DNA of 64,000 nt, from assembly GCA_023055505.1 (NCBI GenBank), contig JALIRH010000095.1:496001-560000 (forward strand), in the 5' to 3' direction. Under the pieces are notes generated by a model. The model was not told the DNA's origin. It saw nothing but the letters and a program-made list of their open reading frames with translations, and searched no databases. Shown here in pieces: positions 33,327 through 43,700 of this stretch (the first letter of the stretch is position 1; every line of letters starts with the position of its first letter). The stretch is from Callipepla californica brunnescens (Eukaryota > Chordata > Aves > Galliformes > Odontophoridae). Both the position numbers and the translations under genes were made by a program.

Positions 33327-34098
33327 GTGGAGGGGGAACTGCAGCTCCTTAGGAATCTCCTGGGGCACATAGAGACCAACAGCACCTCATAGCAGGACCC
33401 ACACTGACCCACAGCGAACCATATTGGGACCCACAGCGTAACCCACAGCGACCCGTAACAGACCACATTGACCCATTGCGACGCACTGCAACCCATAGCG
33501 ACTCATAGAGGCATAGCGACACACAGCCATCCACAGCAACCCATAGCGACCCAGCCGACCCACAGCAACCTATAGGGGGGCCCACAGCGACTCACAGCAA
33601 CCCACAGAGACCGATTACAACCAATAGTGACCGATAGCGACCCACCGCGACACACAGCGACCCACACCGACCCATAGCAACCCACAGTGACCCACAGAGA
33701 CCCACTGAGACCCATAGAGACCCAAAGCGACCCACAGCGACCCATAGCAGGACCTAGAGTGACCCATAGCGTCCCGAAGAGACCCGTAGCGACTCACTGC
33801 GACCCACAATGACCCATAGCTGGACCCACAGACACCCACAGCATGACCCACAGCGACCCATTGCAACCCTTAGCAACATGTAGAGACTTATAGCGATCCA
33901 CATCGACCCATAGCGACCCATGGATACACATAGCAAGACCCACAGTGACCCATAGCGTCCCATAGAGACCCGCAGCAAAACGTAGCAGCCCACGGAGATC
34001 GATAGCGACGCATAGTGACCCACAGCGACCCATAGCGCCCAATAGGAAACCACTGATAGCAATAAGGAGCCCTAGAGACCCAGCGACATTACGTGAGA

Positions 34099-34113
34099 GC
34101 GCCCCCTGGTGGC
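34099..34113 (-). promoter_or_regulatory. CTCF-like motif 2 (near consensus)
   Basis: Minus strand reads GCCACCAGGGGGCGC, which is the vertebrate CTCF core consensus. The best of four copies. Confidence 0.6.
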
Positions 34114-34344
34114 GTGGAGGGGAACTGCAGCCCCTTAGGGATCCATTGGGAACCTTAGAGACCCACAGAGACCCATAGCAGGACCCACAGCAAACCAAAG
34201 CGATCCATAGCAACCCATAGCGATCCACAGTGACCCACAGTAACCCACAGCGAAGCATATTGGGACCCATAGCGACACATAGCGCCCAATAGGAAAACAC
34301 AGAGAGCAATAGGAAGCCGTAGAGACACAGCGACATCATGTGAG

Positions 34345-34360
34345 AGCTCCCTCTGGTGGC
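34345..34360 (-). promoter_or_regulatory. CTCF-like motif 3
   Basis: Minus strand reads GCCACCAGAGGGAGCT, a plausible CTCF variant in the same position of the composite repeat unit as motif 2. Confidence 0.45.
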
Positions 34361-34651
34361 GTGAAGGGGAACTGCAGCCCCTTAGGGATCTCCTGGGGCA
34401 CGTAGAGACCCATAGCAGGACCCACACCGACCCACAGCGAACCCTATTGGGACCCATAGCGTGACCCACAGCGACCCACAGCAACCCATAGAGACTCATA
34501 GCAAACCACAGCAACCCACAGTGACCCATAGCGAGACCCACAGCGACCCACAGTGACCCACAGCTTGACCCAAAGCAACCCATGCCGGGACCCACAGCGA
34601 CCCATAGAAAACCTCAGAGAGCAATAGGAAGGCACAGAGACATCACGTGAG

Positions 34652-34673
34652 AGCGCCCCCTCCCCTGGTGGCG
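34652..34673 (-). promoter_or_regulatory. CTCF-like motif 4 (with insertion)
   Basis: Minus strand reads CGCCACCAGGGGAGGGGGCG: the CCACCAGGGG part is kept, with a short insertion in the downstream half. Same orientation as the other three. Confidence 0.4.
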
Positions 34674-34805
34674 TGGAGGGGAACTGCAGCCCCTTAGGGA
34701 TCTCCTGGGGCATATAGAGACCCACAGCGACCCATAGCAGGACCCACAGTGACCCACAGCAAACCATATTGGGACCCATAGCGGGACCCAGAGAGACCCA
34801 CAGAC

Positions 34806-35168
34806 TGTTACAATGAAGGGTCGGGAACCCAGCTTGATGCTAGCTAATGTTCCATTTATTAAGCAACAACTCAAAGCTTAGATAGACAGAGAAGCAGTGT
34901 GTGTTAGGATCTAACTGGGGGAAGCTACAAGGATCTAATTGAGGGAATTTACACTCCTCAGTGTTAACAGGTCAAGAATATAAAACACTCCTAGTCATCT
35001 AAACAAACAGTTTCTTATTGCTATCCATTACTGTCTTCTATTTCTTTTCACTCCTTAGACATGGTTGTCTCAAGCTCATCAGCTTATCTTTACACAGCCT
35101 ACGTCCAAGGTTTATGGCCTGATTCCTGCTTAGCTAACAGTTCCGTCTGACTCCCACTTTTGCCATCA
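34806..35168 (-). repeat. 3' LTR of the class II ERV
   Basis: On the minus strand it begins TGATGGCAAAAG just after the polypurine tract and ends CTTCATTGTAACA next to minisatellite; 363 bp with TG...CA ends. AATAAA on the minus strand at 34855-34860 lies about 50 bp before its end. Confidence 0.75.
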
Positions 35169-35187
35169 CCCACTTCTCCCCCTTTCT
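35169..35187 (-). other. Polypurine tract of the class II ERV
   Basis: Minus strand AGAAAGGGGGAGAAGTGGG immediately before the LTR start. This is the site where plus-strand DNA synthesis primes in retroviruses. Confidence 0.7.
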
Positions 35188-35218
35188 GTTATGAATATTT
35201 TCTTTGTAGCATTGTCAA

Positions 35219-36381
35219 TCATCTTTTTGCGCACATTGTAAAATGCAAGGAAGCAACAGCAAAAGCGTTACAACGATCATCGCAATGTAGCACATCATTT
35301 TTAAGATACTGTGGAGCCATCCAGTGAGACCCCCATCCCGAGAATAATTTGTCCAACCAGTCCCAATCCCTCTGTTCCTGCAGTTTCTTCACTCCATCCC
35401 GTATGGTCTTGATACTTGCTTGAATTGAAACGGAATGTTCTGACAGGTTCATGCAGCACATTCCTTCGAAATCCTCCCAGCCATGGCCTTGCGCCAGAAG
35501 TAGGAAATCAGTAGCAGCGCAATTTTGTGGCGCAGCATGTCTGACACTGTCCGCATCAAGTAAAAGACCTGTTAAAGCTAAACTAGTGGCATTTCCTTGT
35601 TTTGCTAAGCAAGAACCCAGTTTGTTCAGTGTTGCCAAAGCTTTAGCAACAGCAACCTGCGGTGTGAAAAAGGAAACGACTCCTATGGTCTCCCTGTTCC
35701 AAAACTTCATGTTATCATCACAATCTGATCTGAAGGTGTGGGTCATTCTCCTAAAACGGTGATGAGAATATTTCTTTCTCCACTGCAAGACAGTTGTCTC
35801 ATTTCGGGTAAGGATAGTTAAACGCCCGAGACTACATGGCCCACCTCTAATGTAAGAAGGAATGGCAGGCCATGCCCGGTCAGCGCAACTACGGAAAACT
35901 CCATCTGGTAACTGTAAAGGAGCATTTACTGATTTTGAAAGGCTGGGTGAGGTGTAATTACACCACAGAGTTTGGTTATTGATGGCTGCGTCTACGGGAC
36001 TGACATCCCATAGTTTGGTTTTATTTTTTCCAGTAGAATGGAATCTCAGGCAGAAGTCCATTTTTATAGATCCTAAGAAATCTATTTCTTGTGGCTCTAA
36101 TTTGGCAGACGGAAGATATGGAACCCATCCATCCCAATTATCTACTGAATTTGTGCCAGTAAAGATTGCTCGTGAGGGACCAGGGATTGGCCACTCGTCT
36201 ATGGGAAAGCCCACCAAGCGGGTAGAGAAGGGATTTTGTGCAGTTGCAGTGGCTAAGCAAAGTGTTTCCTGATGAGTAATATTAGCAAGTGTAAGCCACA
36301 CATTCGTTTTAGGGAGGGTAATAAAACCAGTAGAGAGTCCTGAAATTTCAAGAAGTCAAGTCCATACAGTAGCTGGTCTCA
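35219..36381 (-). pseudogene. env: ERV envelope remnant (SU and part of TM)
   Basis: A 360-codon open frame (36301-35219) covers much of a retroviral envelope glycoprotein: a surface part with several Cys and N-glycosylation sequons, then a transmembrane-subunit ectodomain with a heptad-like region and a GMCCMNLS segment. The likely start codon is upstream, and a stop separates it from this frame near 36357. Two further defects are visible. The first cysteine of the CX6CC motif, which covalently links the subunits in this family, is Trp (GHGWEDFEGMCC). And the hydrophobic membrane anchor lies in another frame, so the open frame ends in an unrelated tail. It overlaps the end of the integrase region as in intact proviruses. 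Non-functional as a fusion protein. Confidence 0.8.
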
Positions 36382-37205
36382 TCCTTCCTTGGTTGTGTTT
36401 TCATCTGTTGTCAACGAAGTCTGTTCCTCCCGGTATGGTTTCACGTTCTTCGCAGGAATCCACCTGGGGCCTTTTCCTGTGGAGACACAAGCATAACCTC
36501 TCCCCCATGTGACAAGAGGATATGGCCCCATTATCATACCTGTTTCTGGGTGGCGAATCAACACCGGAGCCTTGATTCTTCTTTCCAATGTGATATTCGA
36601 ACTAAAATGTCGGACTATCGGGGGATTGGTATCTAGCAGAGAAGAATTCAAAAAGTGAAAACATAAAGAGCTTTATGTAGTCGCTCCTCAGGAGGGGAAG
36701 CTCCCATTCCCCCTTTCTGTTGTGCTAATAGACGCTTTAAAGATTGGTGTGACCGCTCAATTGACCTGTAGGGGAATGAGGGATCGCGGTGATGTGCATA
36801 ATGCCCCAAGAATCCAGGAAGGCTTTTGTCGCAGCGGAGGTATATGCAGGACCATGATCTGTTTTTAATTGGGAAGGGATACCTAATGTAGCAAAAGCAC
36901 GCAGCAAACGTTTGCGAACATCTCGTGCCTTTTCTCCTGTATGACAAGAGGAAAATAAAGCTCCGGAAAAAGTATCAATCGAGGAATGTGTATATTTCAG
37001 CTTACCAAACCATGGGTAATGTGTGACATCCATTTGCCATAGCTGGAGGCTCTGCAGATCTCTGGGGTTAACCCCCCCTGCTATTGATGGGAAAGAATGC
37101 CTCTGGCAGTCGGGACATACCGCTGTAATGTTTGATGCTTGTTGGGAGGTAAGCCCAGACTGTCGTTTAAGACCTCCAGCATTCTGATGAAAGAAGGAGT
37201 GGCTA
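36379..37205 (-). pseudogene. pol: ERV integrase remnant
   Basis: Minus-strand order: an HHCC zinc-binding region (HSFFHQNAGG, then CPDC) at about 37205-37110. Then the catalytic core in one frame with the first Asp in WQMDVTHYPW near 37030 and the second in KTDHGPAYTS near 36860. The region of the third catalytic residue (ERSHQSLKRL) is read in a different frame after a shift near 36780. A C-terminal DNA-binding segment (ITLERRIKAP to PYREEQ) follows in 36651-36379 and overlaps the start of env. Frameshifts break the protein. Confidence 0.8.
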
Positions 37206-38990
37206 AGTTTAGCTTGCGCTATTCGGTCTGGTAAAACACGGACATATCAGCTTGAGATTCCCTTCTGCCGTGAAACCAGGTAAAGATGTGTGTGAGCGGA
37301 TGTGCATTACAAAATAAGGATGAGTGCGGGAGTCTAAAAAAAAAAAAGTTCCTGGAACAAAATAAACAATGAAGAGTGAGAAATATTGCGTAATATGGAT
37401 GCTTCTGCTCGCTGAACAATTCCTGCAACAGAAGCTGAGTCGGTAATAGGATTGAAAGGTGTGGACCATTTCCAAAAAACTCGGACAACAGCAGCTGGTT
37501 CCACTATTTGTGGAGAACCAGAAACAATTTCAATATCCGAATCCCATTGCTTCTGTTGATTATCCCACCATCAAATAACTGATTTGTGTGATCTTCCAGA
37601 CCCATCCGTAATCTGGTAAGGGCCTGCAGCAGCTGATCACTTCTTTTTGGTGTGGATGTGAAGTGAACATTGAGGTTCAATAGCTTGTGTGACGGTGCGT
37701 GGGAAGTAAGGCTGCCTGTATAGCTTGCCAATGCCATGCTAAAGGCATCTGCTTGCTGATCAAGCCATTGTAAATACACATTTGTCACAGGTAAACAACT
37801 AGAGGAAAAGTCTACCCCTGATAACATCAGCAAGCGCTGCCTAGCTTTGATTCTCAGGGAAGCAAACATCTCATGCTGTGTCAGGATTGTCTTTGTCAAC
37901 TGGTTTGGCAAAAAAATCCATTCAATAATGAATAGTGGGTCTGGCCTTTGAAAATCCCACTGAAAAATTAGCGCATGAGGTTGTCGAGCAGGGTTGAGGA
38001 TCATTAGAAAAAAAGGTAACTCCGGGGCACACCGATGAGCTTGTCTGTTAGTGCTAGCTGCAGCAACTTTTTGCAAGGCACTAGCCACTTCAGAGCCAAG
38101 ACGGCAGGGAGAGTGTAAATCAGAATCCCCTTTCAGTAGTTCCAAAAGAGGATACAAGTCTGCATTAGAGATACCCAAGAGCGCTCAGACCCAGTTAATT
38201 GATCCCAACCATTTTTGTACATCGTGTCAATTTTTCACATCAGTTTGTCTTTGTAAGGGCTAGGGAATGATAGTCTGGGCTCTGATGCACCAGCCTAAAT
38301 ATTTCCATGGTGATGTTTTCTGCATTTTTTCAGGCGCAATACAGAAACCTGCCGAATTAACAGCAGTTGTAAGGAGGGCTACTGCTTCCTCCATGATCTC
38401 GTGATGTTGCGCGGTTACTAAGATGTCGTCCATCTAATGATACAATAAAACATTTGGCATTGTGTCTGGAATGGGGCTAAGCACTTTAGCTACATACCAC
38501 TGACAAATGGTGGGGCTATTTTTCATTCCTTGTGGCAGCACAACCCACTGGTATCTCTGCAACGGGGCTTGCATGTTGATGCTTGGAACTGAAAAAGCAA
38601 ATGGAGGGGCATCCTCAGGGTGTAATGGACTATTAAAAAAGCAGTCTTGAAGATCAGTGCCAGTCAAATGCCAGTCTCGGGGAATCATAGTGGGTGACAG
38701 GAGGCCTGGTTGAAGGGCTCCCATATTTTCCAGAGCATCATTCATTTTTCTGAGGTCATGGAACAAGCGCCATTGACCAGTTTGTTTCTTAATGACAAAT
38801 CCAGGTGAGTTCCAAGGATTAGTGGAGGTACAGTATGTCCTTTTGCTAATTGTTCCGCTACCAAGTCTTGGAGGGCGCCAAGTTTTTCTAGCGGAAGGGG
38901 CCATTGATCCACCCATCTAGGGGTATCTGTTTTCCATATTAGCTTAAGGGCGTCGCACCTCTCAATGGCCCCTCCCGAAAAGCTGACTTG
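37206..38990 (-). pseudogene. pol: ERV reverse transcriptase and RNase H remnant
   Basis: RT fingers (PRWVDQWPLPLEKLGALQD) at 39005-38742 and palm (WRLFHDLRKMNDAL, TGTDLQDCFF) at 38916-38434 are in different frames. The active-site Tyr codon is TAG (38434-38436) followed by Met-Asp-Asp, so the YMDD box is stopped at its first residue. The thumb/connection follows as an open frame of 224 codons (38178-37504) and leads into short RNase H remains (TDSASVAGIVQRAEASIL, 37475-37390). The protein is class II in type. Cannot encode active enzyme. Confidence 0.85.
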
Positions 38991-39170
38991 ATAGTGACTC
39001 CCCACTGAACCATAACATCAGGGCCCCATAAATATCATCGGAATTGGCAACACAAACGGTTTGATAGTAGCTACCCGATCTTCAGGTCCTCTGATTGGAA
39101 TGAACTCAGCACTTTGCTGGCTGTTCCTTGCACCTCCCACCCCAGCTAATGTATGGGATGATTTGTATGA
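38984..39170 (-). pseudogene. pro: ERV protease end, source copy of the 3.65-kb fragment
   Basis: Minus strand reads a protease C-terminal part (FIPIRGPEDR, then MIFMGPDVMVQWG) running into RT. The active-site part is absent, cut off by the junction with module B at about 39170. The same 187 bp recurs at 3653-3838. Confidence 0.75.
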
Positions 39171-40667
39171 TGTAACCCAAAACCAAACCCCAGGCCTACC
39201 CCTTCTCTCACCCTGACACTCCAACCAAACCTCCGCCTAAACCTAACCCTAATATCTAAGCCTAAGCCTAACCCTTCCAATTGCCCTAGCCCTAACACTA
39301 ACCCTTTTCCTATACCTAACCCTGACCTCAACCCTGATCCTAACCTTTCCCTAACCCTAACACCAACCCGTAACATCATTTGAATCCTAATCCTATTCCA
39401 AACCTTAACCCTATCCCAAGGCCTAACCCTACTCTGACCTTTACACTCCAACTAACCCAACCTCGATCAATAAATACAAATGGAATCCTAAACCTAAACC
39501 TAAACCTAAACCTACTGCTAACACCACAAGTCAGCCTACTTTTCTCCCTAAATCTAATCATAAATCTCAAAAAATCTTTGTCCCTAACCCTAATCATAAA
39601 TCCAGTCCAAACTCTGAAACTTTCCCAAAACCTATGCCTATTCCTAACACTTACTCTTACCCTAAGTCTATCCCTAACACTAACCCTTCTCCCAGACACA
39701 ACCCTAAAGCCAACACTAATCCTAACCTAATCTTTATCCTAATCCTAAACCTAATCCTAACTCTTACCCTAATTCTAACTCTACCCTAACCCTAACTCTG
39801 ACCCTCAAACCAAACCCACATTTAAGCACAACCCTAATCCCGACACCTAGCATCAGATTACCACAACCCTAACGGAACCCTAACCCTAACACTAATGCTA
39901 TGACTATCCCAAACCCTAACCCAAGTACTAGACCAAACCATACCCCTATCCCTCACTCTAAAACTAACAACCCTAACTAAACTCTAACCGTAACCCTATC
40001 CCTAATACTAACACTAATCATCTTTTAAACACCAATGTTATTCCTATTCCTAAACCTTACCCAATCTCCAAATGAAATCCAAGGCCGGTGCCTTCTCACA
40101 CCCTAACGATCAAACCAAACCTACATCTAAACCTAACCCTAAATCCAATCTTTACCCTAAACCATACACTTGCCCTGGCCTTAACACTAACCCTTTCCCT
40201 ATACCTAACCCTAACCCTAACCTTAACACTAATTTGAGGCCTATCCCTAGTAGGAACCCAAAACCTAATTGGAATCTGAATCCTGTTCTTAACCTTAACC
40301 CTAACACGACTTAACTCTACTCTGACCCTAAAAGTCAAATGAACCCTACTCCTTACCCTAAACCTCAATCTAAACCTAAACCTAACCCTAAACCTAAACT
40401 TCACAAGAACACTCAACCTAATCCTAGCACTAACCTAAACTAAAACTAAAACAACTTTTTTGCTAACCCTAATCCTAAATCTAACCCTAACCCCAAAACT
40501 CCCCCAAACCTGACCCTAAACCTAATCCACTCCAAAATCCTTACCCTAACCCTAACCCCAAACACCCTAATACTAGAACTAAAGCAATCCTTCACCCTAA
40601 CCCTAAAACTAACAATTTAACTTTGACCCTAAAACTCAAATTCACCCTACATACACTTGATGCTACC
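39171..40667 (-). repeat. C-strand telomere-like unit, module B copy 2
   Basis: Near-identical to 3839-5334 at offset 35,333, with scattered single-base differences. Followed by the same CCTAGG strand switch at about 40668. Confidence 0.87.
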
Positions 40668-41338
40668 TAGGTTAGGGTCAGGCTCAATCTGGGTTTTGTG
40701 TTGGGGTCAAAGGGATAGGGTTAGGGTAGAGTTCGAGTTAGGATGAAGGTAATGCTTACAGATATGTTTAGAGAATGGAACAGGGTTAGGGTTAAGGTTA
40801 GGGTAAGGTTGAAGGTTAGGCTCAGGGACAGATTTAGGGTTAGAGTTTGGGTTCCTTTTAGGTTTAGGGATAGGGTTAGGGTACGGTTAGGTATTGTACA
40901 ACGCTAAGTGTTAGCTTCTGGGTAAGGGATAGGGTTAGGGTAAGGGTTAGATTCAGGGTTAGGGTTAGCATTAGCATCAGGGTTAGGGTTATGGTAAGAG
41001 TTAGGATAGGGAATGGGATACAGTTAGGGTAAGGGTTAGGAATTAGAGTTAGGGTTACATTAAGGTTAGGGTTAGTGTTTGGATCAGGGGTAGGGTTAGG
41101 AATAAAGTTAGAGTAAGGGCTAGGATTAGGGTTAGGGTTAGGGTAGGGATACGGTTAGGGTAGAGTTAAGGTTAGGGTAGGGTTAGGGTTAGGGTTAGGG
41201 TAAGGGTTAGGGATAGGGTTAGGGTTAGGGTTAGGGTTAGGTTAGGGTTTGGGTTATGGTAAGAGTTAGGATAGGGATTGTGATACGGTTAGGGTAAGGG
41301 TTAGGAATTAGAGTTAGGGTTAGGGTTAGGTTTAGGTT
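40668..41338 (+). repeat. Strand switch and short G-strand array, module A copy 3
   Basis: Begins with the same 215-bp leader as 5335-5550, then the A start at 40883. This A copy is only about 450 bp, about 1.28 kb shorter than copy 1, so TTAGGG tract length varies while flanking modules are conserved. Confidence 0.87.
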
Positions 41339-43250
41339 TAGGTTTAGGGTTAGGGTTAGGGTTCGGGTTAGGGTTAATGTAGTTTAGGGCTAGGGTTAGG
41401 GTTAGGGTTAGGATAGGGTTAATGTAGGGTTAGGGTTAGTGCTAGGAATCAATTTGGAGGAAGGAAAAGGTATAGGAATTGGTTCATTGTTAGCGTTAGT
41501 CTTCAGGGTTACGGTTCGGATTTAGCACTATGTTTCAGGTTCCTTTTAGGTTTAGTGATAAGGATTAGGGGTACGTTTAGGTATTGTACAATGCTAAGTG
41601 TTAGCTTCTGGGTGGGGGTTGGGGTTAGATTAAGGGTGAGGGTTAGGGTTAGGACTAGATTTAGGATTAGGTTTAGGAATAGGTTTTCTTTGATTGTTAG
41701 GGTGAGAGAAAGGTTAGGCCTTGGGTTTGTTTTTGGAATAGTTTTGGGTTTCAGAATAGGAATTGGGTTAGTATTTGGAATCTGATTGCTTTAGTATTAG
41801 TGTTAGGGTGGGGGTTAGAAGTTAGGTGAGCGTTGTGGTAATCTAATGCTTTGTGTTAGGCTTAGGGTTGGGCTTTTACTTGAGGTTGGTGTTAGGGTCA
41901 GCTTTAGTTTGAAGGTAGATTTAGAGTTTAAATTGTGGTCATGCTTGGGATTAGTTTTAGAGTTAGGGTAAGATTTAGGTTTCCTTTCAGTGTTAGGCTG
42001 TGAGAATTGTAGGCTTTGTGTTTTTGGGTTTGTGTTGGGTTTAGGAACTGGAATAGTGTTTGGGATAGTATTAGCGTTAAGGCTGGGGTTAGAGTTAGGT
42101 GATGGCTGTGGTAATCTAATGCTTTGTGTTAGGTTTAGGGTTGGGCTTCAATCTGGGGTTGGTTTTAAGGTCCCATTTAGATTTCAGGAAGAATTGGAGT
42201 TCAATTGAGGTAACGGTTAGGATTAGATTTAGGGTTCTGATAAGGGTTAGGTTAGGGTTAGGGTTTGGTTCCAAGTTGTTTTTAGGGTTAGGGTTAACGT
42301 TAGGTTTCAGGATAGGGTTAGGAATATAGCTAGGTGTTAGGTAAGGTTTAGTCCTGGGGTTTCAGTTCGGGTTAGGTGAAGCGTTAGTTTTACAGTTAGA
42401 AGACATGTTAGGGTTAGGGTTAGGTTTTGGTGTAGATTTAGGTTTAGGGTAAGGGTTAGGGATGTAGATGAAGGTTTAGTGGAAGGGGTAGGGTTCTCTT
42501 TAGTTTTAGGACCAGGGAAGGGTCCTAAAAGGGCCTTGGCTAAGGGTGAGTTTTAGTATTTGATTTAGCGTTGCGTTCAGGTCTAGGTTAGTTTGAGTGT
42601 CAGGCTGAGAGAAGGGGTAGGCCTTGGGTTTGGTTCTGGCTTAGTGTTAGGTTTAGGAATAGGAATAGTTTTGGTGTTTGGATTGGGTTTGGGGTTAGTA
42701 GTAGGGATTGGATTGGGGTTAGTGTTAGGTGAGATCTGCGGTAATCTGATGCTTTCTTTGAGGCTTGAGGTTTGAGCTTAAACGTGGTGTTGGTTTTAGG
42801 GTAGGATTTAGGGCTAGGGTTTGGTTGAGGGTAGCATTAGGTTTAGGTTTAGGGGAAGGGTTTTGGTTAGGGTAGAGGTTCGAATTCTGGTTTGGGTTAG
42901 GAATAGGGTTCTGGACAAGGTAAGGATTTAGTCCTAGGTTTCCAGTTAGGGTAAGGTGAAGTGCTGGTGTTCTAGTTAGGAGAAGAGTTAGGTTGAGGTT
43001 TCGGGTTAGGTTTTTTTGTCGATTTAGGTTTTAGGTAAGGGGTAGATTTTAGACAACATGAGCTTTCTGGTCAGAGTAGGGTTAGGCCTTAGAATATGGA
43101 TAAGATTAGAATAAATGTAGGGTTAGTTTCGGGTTTAGGTTAGTTTGAGTGTTAGGCTGAGAGAAGGGGAGGGCCTTGGGTTTGGGTTTGGTTTAGGGTT
43201 TAGATAAGGTTTAGGAATAGGAGTAGGTTTGGGGTTTGGATTGGGTTTGG
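41339..43250 (+). repeat. Diverged telomere-like unit, module C copy 3
   Basis: Near-identical to 1641-3652 (offset 39,598). The conserved GGTAATCT-ATGCTTT word occurs near 41836, 42108 and 42740. Repeat-derived frames only. Confidence 0.87.
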
Positions 43251-43700
43251 GTTTAGCTTTAGGGCTTGGTTTTGGTTTTGGTTTCGAGTTAGGTGAGGGT
43301 TGTGGTAATCTGATGCTTTGTTCAAGTTTTAGGGTTGGGCTTCAATTTGGGTTTTGGATTAGGATCAGAGTTAGTGATAGCTTGAAGGTAGAGTTAGGAT
43401 TCGGGTAATAACTACAGTGATTCTTATGGAGACGATTTGGGTCAAGGGTAAGTATTAGGCTTAGCTTTAGATTTAGAGTTAGCTTTAGGTTTAGGATTAG
43501 AGTTGTGGTTTTGGTTGGGAGTAGGGTTAGTGCTAGGTTTGAGGTTAGGGTTAGGGTTAGGTTTAGCATTTCAAGTAAGGCTTAGGGTTCTGGTTAGGTT
43601 GAGGTTGAGGGTTAGGTTGTGAGTTAGGGCAAAGATTGTGGATAGGGTAAAGGTTGGAGCTTGGATTAGGTTTCGGGTTAGCAATAGTCTTAGGTGTCAT
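43251..43700 (+). repeat. Module C extension absent from copy 1
   Basis: Continues as degenerate TTAGGG-like sequence past the point where copy 1 jumps to the ERV fragment. Includes one more GGTAATCTGATGCTTTG word near 43304. Ends at the HOR satellite. No gene. Confidence 0.75.

Larger units (their letters stand above)
32638..34805 (+). repeat. GACCCACAGCGACCCATAG minisatellite
   Basis: About 2.1 kb of 9-10-bp half units (GACCCACAGC, GACCCATAGA). A larger composite unit recurs four times, holding CATCACGTGAGAGCGCCCCC, GGTGGCGTGGAGGGGAAC, TGCAGCCCCTTAGGGATC and CTCCTGGGGCAC in order (starts near 33299, 34085, 34332, 34640). Many overlapping minus-strand frames (Gly/Ser/Leu/Trp/Val-rich) are repeat translations. 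Confidence 0.9.
34806..39170 (-). mobile_element. Decayed class II endogenous retrovirus, 5'-truncated
   Basis: Minus-strand provirus remnant. In transcription order it has the protease end (about 39170-38990), RT with connection (38990-37500), RNase H remains (about 37500-37210), integrase (37200-36379), env (36381-35219), polypurine tract and 3' LTR. Gag, most of protease and the 5' LTR are absent; the 5' side joins C-strand module B directly. The pol type is alpha/betaretrovirus-like (class II) and the env transmembrane region is alpharetrovirus-like. Multiple stops and frameshifts make it non-coding. The LTR end abuts the GACCCACAGC minisatellite. No target duplication can be checked because the 5' end is missing. 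Confidence 0.88.
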
